Shown here piece after piece: positions 52,569 through 61,472 of a DNA stretch of 64,000 bases (position 1 is its first letter; each line of letters opens with the position of its first letter). Location: positions 34,963-98,962 of the forward strand of contig JAUSNM010000021.1 in the NCBI GenBank assembly GCA_030645535.1, written 5' to 3'. The notes under the pieces are model-generated. The model was not told the DNA's origin. It made no database searches and saw nothing but the letters and a program-made list of their open reading frames with translations. Position numbers and translations under genes: made by a program. The DNA comes from Gallionella sp. (GTDB taxonomy: Bacteria; Pseudomonadota; Gammaproteobacteria; Burkholderiales; Gallionellaceae).

Positions 52569-53798
52569 TTATGGAATAGCTATATGTGCCTGATTGAAGG
52601 AGGCAGGGCAAACCTTTTGCCAGGACTGTATCCATGCTGGCAGGTCGGCGGCGGGCATAGGGCGGGCGATAAAATAGCCCTGGGCAATATCGCAGCCGCT
52701 TTTGCGTACGAAATCCCAGTCGGCCCGGTCTTCGACCCCTTCTGCCACCACCTCCATGCCCAGCTGTTTTGCCAGACCGAGGCTGGAGTCAAACATCGCC
52801 CGCAGCTTTTCGTTCTCCAAAGCCCCATGCACGAAGCTCTGGTCGATTTTGAGTTCATCGAAGGGCAGATCGCGCAACTGCGCCAGAGTGGAGTTGCCGG
52901 TCCCAAAATCGTCAATCGAAAGCCGGAATCGCTTCAGGCGCAGCCGGGTCAGTATTTCAAGCGGAATACGCAAGTCTTCCATCAGGCGAGTTTCCGTCAC
53001 TTCCAGTTCCACCATCTGCGGCGGCACACCTGCACTGGCCGCAAGACCTGCAAGCTCATCCGGAAAATCAAGCGAGGTCAGGTTGTCCATCGACAAGTTG
53101 ACGGCCAGTCGCAACATCAGCCCGGTATCCTCCCAGAGCTTGAATTGGGCGAACGCACCGGTCAGTACGGCCCGTGCCAGGTCATCGATCAGACCGTGCG
53201 CTTCCGCCACACTGATGAACTGATCGGGAAACACGATTCCATCCCGAGGGTGACGCCAGCGCACCAGCGTTTCCACGCCGACCAGGCGACCGGTGGAAGT
53301 CAACACCTTGGGTTGATAATAATTGACCAGTTCGCCCTTGTTGATGGCTGCACGCACCTCGTCCGCGTCGTAAACTTTCTTCTCGGCACGAGGCTCGATC
53401 TGCAACGGCGCAGCCCATTTTTTTATCAGCGATGCCAATCCTTCGGGTGAGGCAGGTTTTTGCAGATGTCCCAGCACGGTTATTTTATGAGCTCTTGCCA
53501 GCTTTTCGGCGGCCAGCAGCATGCGCTCATCTTCGCCGCTGATCAGAATCAGGCTGCCGATATAGTGCTGATCGACCAGATGGCGCACGAACTCAAGCCC
53601 GTCCATTTTCGGCATATTCAGATCCAGCAGAATCAGGTTCGGGCAGTCGTCCGGGTGGCTGATCAACTCCAGTGCAGCGTGTCCGTTGTCACAGGTGGAA
53701 ACCTGGGTGTATCCCAGGTTCTCCAGCATGCGCCTGAGCAGCTTGAGCATGAACTGCTCATCATCGAGCAGCAAAATATTGATTGCGGAATTATTCAT
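52569..53798 (-). CDS. Response regulator with EAL phosphodiesterase domain
   Basis: 409 residues. Receiver domain: ILLLDDEQFMLKLLRRML and LILLDLNMPKMDG (phospho-Asp), with KPAS. EAL domain from about 150: the metal Glu is in VGVETLVRW, followed by NLSMDNL, ELEVTETRL, SIDDFGTGNS, LKIDQSFVHG and VAEGVED. All usual metal and catalytic positions look present, so c-di-GMP hydrolysis is likely. The ATG at 53798 is preferred to 53831. It lies between the hybrid kinase, a likely phosphodonor, and the two-receiver protein. Confidence 0.92.
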   Translation of the reverse strand: MNNSAINILLLDDEQFMLKLLRRMLENLGYTQVSTCDNGHAALELISHPDDCPNLILLDLNMPKMDGLEFVRHLVDQHYIGSLILISGEDERMLLAAEKLARAHKITVLGHLQKPASPEGLASLIKKWAAPLQIEPRAEKKVYDADEVRAAINKGELVNYYQPKVLTSTGRLVGVETLVRWRHPRDGIVFPDQFISVAEAHGLIDDLARAVLTGAFAQFKLWEDTGLMLRLAVNLSMDNLTSLDFPDELAGLAASAGVPPQMVELEVTETRLMEDLRIPLEILTRLRLKRFRLSIDDFGTGNSTLAQLRDLPFDELKIDQSFVHGALENEKLRAMFDSSLGLAKQLGMEVVAEGVEDRADWDFVRKSGCDIAQGYFIARPMPAADLPAWIQSWQKVCPASFNQAHIAIP

Positions 53799-53883
53799 GG
53801 TCAAGTCCCCGGCCTCAGTTCGTTTATGCACGGAAGGTATTGTATATCTGTTGTCGATTTATATCGCTGGCCGAATACAGTTT

Positions 53884-56800
53884 TCAATACTTATCAAGAA
53901 AAACTTCAACGCTTGCCAGCTCCTGCTCGAATCCGGGCAACAGCGCCTCAAGCGCCTTCATGTCGCCGGCCTTGCCGGCCTTCTCCATTTTGGCGCACAA
54001 CTCACCCAATGCCAGCGCACCCACCGAGCGGGCGGATGACTTGAGCTTGTGCGCCAATGCACCGGCAGCCGTTGTCTGCCCTGCCGTACGGGCGGTGCGC
54101 AGCTCCTCCGCTATCTTCGCCGCGCTGATGCGAAAATCATGCAGAAAGTCGCGAATCATCGCCTCGTCGTCGCCTACCAGCGCTTTGAGCACGTTCACAT
54201 CCACCGCTATATTCCCTCCCCCTCTTGTAGGGAGAAGGGAGGGAGCCGGTTCTGATAAATTATCTGGGGTTGAGGTAGTTTCGGCCGGCATGGGTTCGAC
54301 CGGCGTCGATTCAGCCTTAGCTGGCAGCCATTTTTCCAGCATTGCCTTCAGGTTGACCAGTTGCACCGGCTTGGAGAGATAATCGTCCATACCCACGGCA
54401 AGGCAATTCTCGGCTTCGCCCTTGAGGACATTGGCGGTGAAGGCGATGATCGGCACGCGGGCCTTACCGGTCTCGGCGGCACGGATGGCTGCAGTCAACT
54501 CATAACCGTCCATCTCAGGCATGTGCAGATCGGTGAGCAGAAGGCTGTAACCGCCGCCACGCCAGCGTTCCAGCGCCTCGCGGCCATTGCCGGCGATGTC
54601 GGCAGTTTGCCCGAGCAGCGTGAGTTGTTGCAGGATGACTTTCTGGTTGATCTCGTTGTCTTCCGCGATCAGGATCAGGCGGCCCTGCCGGCGCGCCTCC
54701 TCGCGGGACAGGGGCGTGAGTATCGCTTTGACATCATTGGGGAGATTTTCCCAATCAGTCTCTTTAGCACGGCCGGCAGCAATCGCCACCGCTTCCAGAA
54801 ACGCGCGGCGATGCATGGCCTCACCGTCCAAAGCAACCAGATCGACCGCCTCGCGCCGGCACCAGCGGCGACAACCGCGTCCGATAACGACAAAATGGAT
54901 ATCCAGGCCGGATCGGGCGCGGGCAGCGGCGCGCAATTCATCCGGCGTGGTGTCGTCATTTGCCATGTCGATGACTGCGATACACAAACCGGGTGGATGG
55001 CTAACTATGCATGCCCTGGCTGCCGAAAGATCCACCGCCCGTTCGACCACCGCGCCGCCATGCACAAGATAAGTGGCAAGATCATCGGCCATTCCCTCCG
55101 TGCCGCCCACCACCAGACAGGAAAGTGCGTCAACCGGCGGCTCTGCGGGCGGTGTGCCGACATATTCCGGTGCTAGTTTGAAGGGCAGGCGCACGTTGAA
55201 CAGCGAGCCTTTGCCAGGCTCGCTCTGCATCGCAATCTCGCCGCCCATGAGATTTACCAGCTGACGCGAGATGGCCAGCCCCAGTCCGGTGCCGCCGTAA
55301 GTCCTGGTAGTGGATGAGTCAGCCTGGGTAAAGGCCTTGAACAACTGCGCCTGAGTTGCTTTATCAATACCGATACCATTGTCGGTCACGCGAAACTCCA
55401 GCGTTATCTGCTCTGGCGTGCTTTGAGTCAACACGGCGCGCACCGACACCCGGCCCGGCCGATCCTGTCCGCTGGAAAACTTGATGGCATTGTTGGTCAG
55501 GTTGACCAGTATCTGGCGCAATCGCCCTGCATCGCCCATGACGGCTGCGGGAATGAATGGGTCGATGAACAGCGTCAGTTCCACGTTTTTCTTCAAGGCC
55601 ATGTGGTTCATGGTTTCGCACGCCACTTCCATCACCTCGGCGACGGACACGGGCTCGCTGTCAATATGGAGTTTGCCAGCCTCAATCTTGGAGAAGTCGA
55701 GAATATCGTTGATGACTGACAGCAGCGCAAATGCCGAGTCATGGATGACATGGGAGATCTCCATCTGCTGGGTATTCAGGCTGCTCTGCTGCAGCACCTC
55801 GATCATGCCGATCACGCCGTTCATCGGGGTGCGGATCTCGTGGCTCATGGTAGCTAAAAACTCCGACTTGGCGCGGTTGGCCTGCTCGGCATCAAGCCTG
55901 GCACGCTCCAGCTCAGTGGTGCGCGCCACCACTTTTTCTTCCAGTTCGTCGTTGAATTGAAGCGCCTCTGCCTCGGCTCGCTTGCGCCCGGTGATGTCGC
56001 GAAGGATACCGATGGCCTGCCAGCGATCGTCTATTTTTACTGCGCTGAGGGATAATTCGACCGGAAACTCGCTGCCGTTTTTGTGCAGCGCCACGAGTTC
56101 CAGCGTTTGACCGACTACAGCGCCTTCGCCACTGTGCTGAAAATGGGCAAATCCAATCTGTGACGCTTCATGAAATCTTGCCGGAGCAAGCAGCAGGTGC
56201 AGGTTCTTGCCCAATGCGTCTTGCTCTGTATAGCCAAAAATCTTTTCTGCAGCGCCGTTCCAGAACGAGATATTTCCGTTATTGTCGATCATGACGATGG
56301 CGTCCTGTGCCGACGCACTCATGGCGCGAAATTTTTCTTCACTCTCCAGCAACGATTTTTCCGTCCGCTCACGCGCGGCCTCGCGAGCAAAGTTGTTCAG
56401 CGCAAAGCTGATGTCTGTCGCCATTTCAACCAGCAGGCGGCGTGCCTCTTCGTCGAAGGCGTTCGCCTCACTTGAATATAGGGCCAAAGCACCGACGACG
56501 ACACCGTTCCGGTGCAGCGGCAGCGAGGCCGAAGAACCCCAATCGAAGCGTGTGCCGCTCTCATGCCACGGCTCAGTAGTCGAATCGTTCAGAAAATCCT
56601 GACACCAGACCGGCTGGCCCTCGCGTATCGAAATGCCGCCCGGACCTCGCCCAAACGGGCTGTCAGCATCGACTGAAACGATAATGCCTTGCAGATATTC
56701 CACGCCATCGCCATAAGAGGCAACGGGCACCAGCCGATGATTTGTCTCATCCACCAGGCCGATCCACGCCATCTTGAAGCCGCCGAACTGCACCGCGTCG

Positions 56801-57690
56801 CGACATACTTGCGGGAACAGGTCGTCCTGATTGGTGCAGCGCACGATGGCCTGATTGCATTGGCTCAATGCGACGTAGAGTTGGGTCAGTCGCTGAATTT
56901 TCGCATGTGCTGCCGTGCGCTCAGTAATCTCGAGCCTGAGTTGCTCATTGGCGTCCGACAGGTCAGCCGTGCGTTGTTCAACTCGAACTTCCAACTCATC
57001 GCGAGCGCGGCGCAACATAGCCTCTGATTCCCTGCGCTCTGCGGCCCAACTGCGCGCAGACCTTGCGGCAAAAAACCAGGTTGCCAGTAACACCAGAATA
57101 CTCAAGGTACTTGCGACCGCTGACCAGAGAGACAGGGAATCGAGGTGTTTATCCTCGCTTTCAACCAGGCTGGTTGCGGCATTAACGGTTTTTTCCATGC
57201 CGTCCGCGTAGATTTTTTTCAACCTCAGGTATTCATCGCTGCTCAGCAGCGCCGTCGCCTCCTGCCGCAGGCCCTGATGCGTCAACGCGAAAGCCTGCCG
57301 TTCCAGCTTTACCAGCGCGTTATTCGCGTCATCCGTCTCGCTTATAAAAGGCACTATGTTCTCTTGCGGGAGTATGGCTCTTACTTCATCGATCTCCCTC
57401 GTTAGTTTTGGATCGAACTGGTCGTATCTTTTTTCATAGCTGAAATCTCCCGTTACGGCCGCCATGCGCGCCGACATGGTCAGCACCTCGTCAAACAGCA
57501 TGATGTTGCCGACATCCTCGACAAGGGCTGCACGCTTGTCCGACAATGCTTTAACGAGGTGGTGCATCTGCCATGTTTGCCACCCGCTGAAGGCAGTGGT
57601 CAACAGGCTGATCACAAATGCGGCCGCAAATAGCCGTAGCGGAAAGTCCTGACGACTTGATTGGCTTTGCCCAAATGGCATGCTGCTCAT
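53884..57690 (-). CDS. Large hybrid sensor histidine kinase with REC and Hpt
   Basis: 1268 residues: transmembrane helix (about 18-38), periplasmic segment, second helix (about 188-210), GAF (about 270-440), PAS (about 455-570), dimerisation helix with FLATMSHEIRTPMNGVIG, ATPase domain (INDILDFSKIEAGK, TGLGLAISRQLVNLMGG), a degenerate receiver-like segment (about 850-960), a canonical receiver (LILIAEDNEINQK, LLLTDLHMPEMDG) and a C-terminal Hpt (AHKLKSSARSVGA). AAAGGGG precedes the ATG. A palindromic repeat is inserted in frame in the REC-Hpt linker. Confidence 0.93.
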   Translation of the reverse strand: MSSMPFGQSQSSRQDFPLRLFAAAFVISLLTTAFSGWQTWQMHHLVKALSDKRAALVEDVGNIMLFDEVLTMSARMAAVTGDFSYEKRYDQFDPKLTREIDEVRAILPQENIVPFISETDDANNALVKLERQAFALTHQGLRQEATALLSSDEYLRLKKIYADGMEKTVNAATSLVESEDKHLDSLSLWSAVASTLSILVLLATWFFAARSARSWAAERRESEAMLRRARDELEVRVEQRTADLSDANEQLRLEITERTAAHAKIQRLTQLYVALSQCNQAIVRCTNQDDLFPQVCRDAVQFGGFKMAWIGLVDETNHRLVPVASYGDGVEYLQGIIVSVDADSPFGRGPGGISIREGQPVWCQDFLNDSTTEPWHESGTRFDWGSSASLPLHRNGVVVGALALYSSEANAFDEEARRLLVEMATDISFALNNFAREAARERTEKSLLESEEKFRAMSASAQDAIVMIDNNGNISFWNGAAEKIFGYTEQDALGKNLHLLLAPARFHEASQIGFAHFQHSGEGAVVGQTLELVALHKNGSEFPVELSLSAVKIDDRWQAIGILRDITGRKRAEAEALQFNDELEEKVVARTTELERARLDAEQANRAKSEFLATMSHEIRTPMNGVIGMIEVLQQSSLNTQQMEISHVIHDSAFALLSVINDILDFSKIEAGKLHIDSEPVSVAEVMEVACETMNHMALKKNVELTLFIDPFIPAAVMGDAGRLRQILVNLTNNAIKFSSGQDRPGRVSVRAVLTQSTPEQITLEFRVTDNGIGIDKATQAQLFKAFTQADSSTTRTYGGTGLGLAISRQLVNLMGGEIAMQSEPGKGSLFNVRLPFKLAPEYVGTPPAEPPVDALSCLVVGGTEGMADDLATYLVHGGAVVERAVDLSAARACIVSHPPGLCIAVIDMANDDTTPDELRAAARARSGLDIHFVVIGRGCRRWCRREAVDLVALDGEAMHRRAFLEAVAIAAGRAKETDWENLPNDVKAILTPLSREEARRQGRLILIAEDNEINQKVILQQLTLLGQTADIAGNGREALERWRGGGYSLLLTDLHMPEMDGYELTAAIRAAETGKARVPIIAFTANVLKGEAENCLAVGMDDYLSKPVQLVNLKAMLEKWLPAKAESTPVEPMPAETTSTPDNLSEPAPSLLPTRGGGNIAVDVNVLKALVGDDEAMIRDFLHDFRISAAKIAEELRTARTAGQTTAAGALAHKLKSSARSVGALALGELCAKMEKAGKAGDMKALEALLPGFEQELASVEVFLDKY
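54213..54247. repeat. CCCTCTCCC-type palindrome inside the hybrid kinase gene
   Basis: TCCCTCCCCCTCTTGTAGGG followed by AGAAGGGAGGGAG; on the coding strand it reads CTCCCTCCCTTCTCCCTACA and so on. It encodes PSLLPTRGGG in the linker between the receiver and Hpt domains, a place that tolerates insertions. The match to the other family members is weaker than theirs to each other. Confidence 0.65.
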
Positions 57691-58060
57691 ATCAAAATAC
57701 CCCTTTCATTAGCCCATGAGCAACGGATAATTGAACCTATGTTCGCAGTATGGCAAAAGCCGCGCAAGGCCGCCAGCAAGCCGCAGCAAAGGACGCGAGT
57801 TTGGTTGCCAGCGCGTCGTCGTGAGACATGCGCGGCCTCCCTGTTGAGATGCGTTTTGCAGAACTTTACTCCATGTCGCCAGGAATTGCTTTACTGTCGC
57901 AATTTCCTGTATTTTCAGCCGGATAGTTTTTTTAGTTGAGCCTTAAGTAAACTGCCACATTGAGAGATGACTGTGCCAAACCAGACCTTGCACCACACTT
58001 TTTACAGGCACCCTGACGTTATCCGTTAAACTTCGCGCAACGCACAATGGAAAGCACAGT
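57691..58060. other. Divergent intergenic region, hybrid kinase / purU
   Basis: 370 bp with no gene that I can support. It contains an imperfect inverted repeat AGGAATTGC (57881-57889) / GCAATTTCCT (57899-57908) and a T-rich stretch at about 57927-57935. Promoters for both directions are expected here but none stands out. Confidence 0.6.
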
Positions 58061-58915
58061 ATGACCAACCGCCATTACACACTGACCATTTCCTGTCCCG
58101 ACCGCGCGGGGATCATCGCTGCGGTGACAGGGTTCATCGCGCAGCACGGCGGATTCATCGTCGAGGCGAGCTATCACACCGAGCAGGAGGAGCAGCGCTT
58201 CTTCATGAGGCAGGAGATACGCGCCGATTCGCTCCCTTTCGATTCGGGCGAATTTGGCCGTCGCTTTACGCCGCTGGCGGAACAATTCGCGATGACCTGG
58301 CAGATTGCCGATTCCGCGAAGAACAAACGCCTGGTGATCCTGGTGAGCCGCCAGGATCATTGCCTGGACGATCTGCTGCACCGCTGGCGCACGGCTGAGT
58401 TGCGGGTCGATATTCCCTGCGTGATCTCCAATCATGAGGAGTTGCGCAGCTTCGTCGAATGGCACGGCATCCCGTTCATTCACGTGGATATGCAGGCAGA
58501 TAAGGCCGCCGCGTTCGAGCAGATCGCAGCCCTGTTCGATGAATATCAGGGCGATACGATGGTGCTGGCGCGCTTCATGCAGATATTGCCGCCCGCTCTG
58601 TGCCAGCGTTATCCGGGTCGCATCATCAACATCCACCACAGCTTCCTGCCTTCCTTCGTCGGCGCGAAGCCTTATCACCAGGCTTATCTGCGCGGCGTGA
58701 AGCTGATCGGTGCTACTTGCCATTACGTGACCGACGAACTGGATGCAGGGCCGATCATCGAACAGGACACGGTGCGCATCGACCATGGTGACACGGTGGA
58801 GGATCTGGTGCGCTACGGGCGTGACATCGAGAAGACGGTTTTGTCACGCGGCTTGCGTTACCACGTCGAAGATCGCATTCTGGTGTGCGGCAACAAAACC
58901 ATAGTATTCAAGTAA
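58061..58915 (+). CDS. purU: Formyltetrahydrofolate deformylase
   Basis: Hydrolyses 10-formyl-THF to formate and THF, feeding formate to PurT and balancing one-carbon pools. 284 residues: N-terminal ACT domain (YTLTISCPDRAGIIAAVTGF) and a formyltransferase-like domain with INIHHSFLPSFVGAKPYHQA (His and Asn of the active site), GVKLIGATCHYVTDELDAGPIIEQD. GGAAAG lies six bases before the ATG. Confidence 0.95.
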   Translation: MTNRHYTLTISCPDRAGIIAAVTGFIAQHGGFIVEASYHTEQEEQRFFMRQEIRADSLPFDSGEFGRRFTPLAEQFAMTWQIADSAKNKRLVILVSRQDHCLDDLLHRWRTAELRVDIPCVISNHEELRSFVEWHGIPFIHVDMQADKAAAFEQIAALFDEYQGDTMVLARFMQILPPALCQRYPGRIINIHHSFLPSFVGAKPYHQAYLRGVKLIGATCHYVTDELDAGPIIEQDTVRIDHGDTVEDLVRYGRDIEKTVLSRGLRYHVEDRILVCGNKTIVFK

Positions 58916-58972
58916 ATGAACTTTTCCGAGCAGGCTTGTCGGATACGTCATCTCGTTCAATAGAATGTCTGA

Positions 58973-59920
58973 ATGGCTGCCAGCCCAAACCGAATAGGCA
59001 ATTATTCCATCGTTGAACTGATCGGCGAGGGTGCGACGTCCAGTGTGTATCTCGCACAGCACGTCAAAACGCTCGCGTCGGTCGCGATCAAGCAGCTACG
59101 CCGCCAGTCGGAAATTTACCGGACCATGTTCACGACCGAGGTCGAGCTGGGACGCCGGATGCAGCACAAGAATATCGTCCGCGTGCTGAGTGCCGACTTG
59201 AATGATGCGAGTGGTGCCTATCTGGTGATGGAGTACATCAACGGCATCGCGCTCGATCACCATGATCGAACCAGCTCCCTGCCGCCCATTCTGACCGTGC
59301 TGTCGGTCATCGAACAAGTGGCCAATGCGTTGCGTTATGCGGCCGGACTCGGCGTGGTGCACCGCGATGTCAAGCCGGGCAATATCATCCTGATGCCCAA
59401 CGGGATTGCCAAACTATCCGACTTTGGCTGTGCGATTCCTGTGAGTGAGATGGGCGCGGTCGTGGCCGGCAGTCTGGCCTATATGTCGCCGGAGCAACTG
59501 GACGGTGAAGCGCTCGATCAGCGCGCCGACATCTATGCGCTGGGTGCGGTGATCTACCGATTGCTGACGGGCAGGCACACATTTGAAGCGGACAACACGT
59601 TCGATGCAAAGATCGCAATCCATAACTACCCGATCACGCCGATCGAAACCTGGCGCAAGAAGTTGCCGCGTGAGTTGATTGCCGTCATCGAGCGCGCAAT
59701 GGAAAAGGACAGGGAGCTGCGCTATGCCACATGGGATGAATTCATCACGGATTTTGGCAACGCGGCGCACAAGATACGCATGTCCGACTACGATCTGGAT
59801 CTGTATCGCGGCTTCAGTATGTCCACACAGTCGGTGTTGTCGAGCTATATGTCGGCGGACCGCGAGTTTTCCCGCAGCGGTTTTTCGCGCAGCACGATGC
59901 CTGAATCCTACGGGGTATAG
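58973..59920 (+). CDS. Eukaryotic-like Ser/Thr protein kinase
   Basis: 315-residue cytoplasmic kinase with a full catalytic set: GEGATSSVYLAQH (Gly loop), VAIKQL (Lys), VELGRRM (helix C Glu), VVHRDVKPGNIIL (catalytic Asp), KLSDFGCAI (DFG), and SPEQLDG; the C-lobe WDEFITDF is typical. After about 275 only a short Ser/Arg tail follows, without transmembrane or sensor domain. It lies 57 bp after purU on the same strand. No cognate phosphatase is visible nearby. Confidence 0.93.
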   Translation: MAASPNRIGNYSIVELIGEGATSSVYLAQHVKTLASVAIKQLRRQSEIYRTMFTTEVELGRRMQHKNIVRVLSADLNDASGAYLVMEYINGIALDHHDRTSSLPPILTVLSVIEQVANALRYAAGLGVVHRDVKPGNIILMPNGIAKLSDFGCAIPVSEMGAVVAGSLAYMSPEQLDGEALDQRADIYALGAVIYRLLTGRHTFEADNTFDAKIAIHNYPITPIETWRKKLPRELIAVIERAMEKDRELRYATWDEFITDFGNAAHKIRMSDYDLDLYRGFSMSTQSVLSSYMSADREFSRSGFSRSTMPESYGV

Positions 59921-60223
59921 ACCTAAAAACCTTTTTTATCCACGAAAAGCACGAAAGACACCAAATAAACCAAAAACTTACTTCTGAGCAGCAACTTACC
60001 AGCAAGGTGAAGATCGAAATCTTGGTATCTGTTTGAATTTTTTCGTGTTTTTGCGAGTTATTGCCGCCTTGGGCAATATCCCCGCGAGAACTATTTTGCG
60101 AGCATCCGCTGTGCGGATTACCTGCTTAAACCATTTCGTGTATTTCGTGGACGACTGCTTTTTCTTGGATAAAAGACCCCTTGCTGCGCCCATAAAGCCA
60201 TACAAGGCCTGTTACAGCTCCTC
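59921..60223. repeat. Gene-free stretch with CACGAAA inverted repeat
   Basis: 303 bp between the convergent Ser/Thr kinase and EAL genes. TCCACGAAAAGCACGAAA at about 59939-59956 is matched in inverse by TTTCGTGTATTTCGTGGA at about 60134-60151 (16 of 18 pairs), with another TTTTTTCGTGTTTTTGCGAG word at 60037-60056. This is a large AT-rich stem-loop type repeat; no coding potential seen. Confidence 0.65.
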
Positions 60224-61471
60224 TTATGACCAGTCCAGATCCAGACAGGCGACCAGCTTTCCATCCGGGGTGTCGACCAGTGCAGAAATCGTAATGCACT
60301 GGCTCTTTCCGGTCAGTGAGCGATAGGGGCGTGTTATTTGGACTTCGCCGGGGTTAAGCATGGCCTGTCTGAAGTAATAACGCCTCGACCAGTTCGCACC
60401 GACAGCCTCGGATAAGGGCTTGTAGCGAGGATCTGCGTATTCCGGCAGCTCATGTTTCAGGATGTTGTCGCCTATCTGGTAGCCGCCTTCATCCAGAAAA
60501 TACACGCGCGTCACGCCAGGCAGTGCCAGCAATTTTTCACAGGACTGTTCGCGCTGCTCGTGTCCGGTTTTGATGGTTTGCAACACGGCCTTGAATTCAG
60601 CCAGACACTGATCCACCGCATCGCGGTAGCGCGTTCTGATCGCCTCTGAAAACAAAGTGTGTTTGTCACGCAACTCGGGCAGCATGTTGTCTTGTTCTGT
60701 TGGATCGACAAGCACGGCTCTGGGATAACCAAAATAATATCCCTGCACCAGATCCACGTTCGAATCAATGGCGATCAGCGCCTGCTGCTCGGTCTCAATC
60801 CCTTCCATCAACGCAATGCAGCCCAGTTCCTGGATAAGACCCACCAGATTGGGTAATGCCTTGCGTACCATCTGACTGGTTTCCGCCTGAACGATAATGG
60901 AACGATCGAATTTGACAATATCCGGCTGGATGTTCCAGATCCGGTCAAAATTGGAATGAGAGGCGCCAAAATCATCGATGGCAATCAGACAGCCCAGGTT
61001 TTTGTAATAATTTACTGCCGCTGAGAGGATCGACTCGTCATATATGCCTTTCTCAAGAATCTCAACAACGACCTGTCCGGGCGAAATAGCGTTTTGCTCC
61101 AGCATCTCCTTGAAAAAGGAGCCGTAACTTTTTCCTAAAACAGTCACCAGCGGATTTACATTCAGGAAAATCCACGACTTATCCGAGAAACCGGCAAAGT
61201 TTTGCACATGAACCGCGCGACACAGGCGGTCAAGCAGCACATTATCCGACTCATCCTTCACCTGACCGAATAAGGCAAGCGGGGACACCGACAGGCCATC
61301 TGCATCGCTTGGCCTGCACAGCGCTTCATAACCCACCGGGCTTCTGTGTGACAAACTGAAGATCGGCTGAAACGCACTGGCGACAGTGAAGTCTCGAAAC
61401 AGGCCGGTTACGCTGCCTGCGCCACTTGTGCCGACCCGATTATTTATGGCGCTGAAGTTGTGTGTATTCAT
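60224..61471 (-). CDS. EAL-domain c-di-GMP phosphodiesterase-like protein
   Basis: 415 residues. EAL domain about 30-260: FQPIFSLSHRSPVGYEALCRP (EAL Glu), FLNVNPLV, VVEILEKG, IAIDDFGASHSN, VKFDRSII and LMEGIETEQQA, with the usual metal residues apparently kept. A C-terminal region (about 280-410) resembles a PAS/Cache-like ligand domain ending in LVDTPDGKLVACLDLDWS. The ATG at 61471 follows the chemoreceptor stop by one base, so the two are coupled and probably share the sigma-54 promoter. Confidence 0.9.
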   Translation of the reverse strand: MNTHNFSAINNRVGTSGAGSVTGLFRDFTVASAFQPIFSLSHRSPVGYEALCRPSDADGLSVSPLALFGQVKDESDNVLLDRLCRAVHVQNFAGFSDKSWIFLNVNPLVTVLGKSYGSFFKEMLEQNAISPGQVVVEILEKGIYDESILSAAVNYYKNLGCLIAIDDFGASHSNFDRIWNIQPDIVKFDRSIIVQAETSQMVRKALPNLVGLIQELGCIALMEGIETEQQALIAIDSNVDLVQGYYFGYPRAVLVDPTEQDNMLPELRDKHTLFSEAIRTRYRDAVDQCLAEFKAVLQTIKTGHEQREQSCEKLLALPGVTRVYFLDEGGYQIGDNILKHELPEYADPRYKPLSEAVGANWSRRYYFRQAMLNPGEVQITRPYRSLTGKSQCITISALVDTPDGKLVACLDLDWS

Positions 61472-61472
61472 G

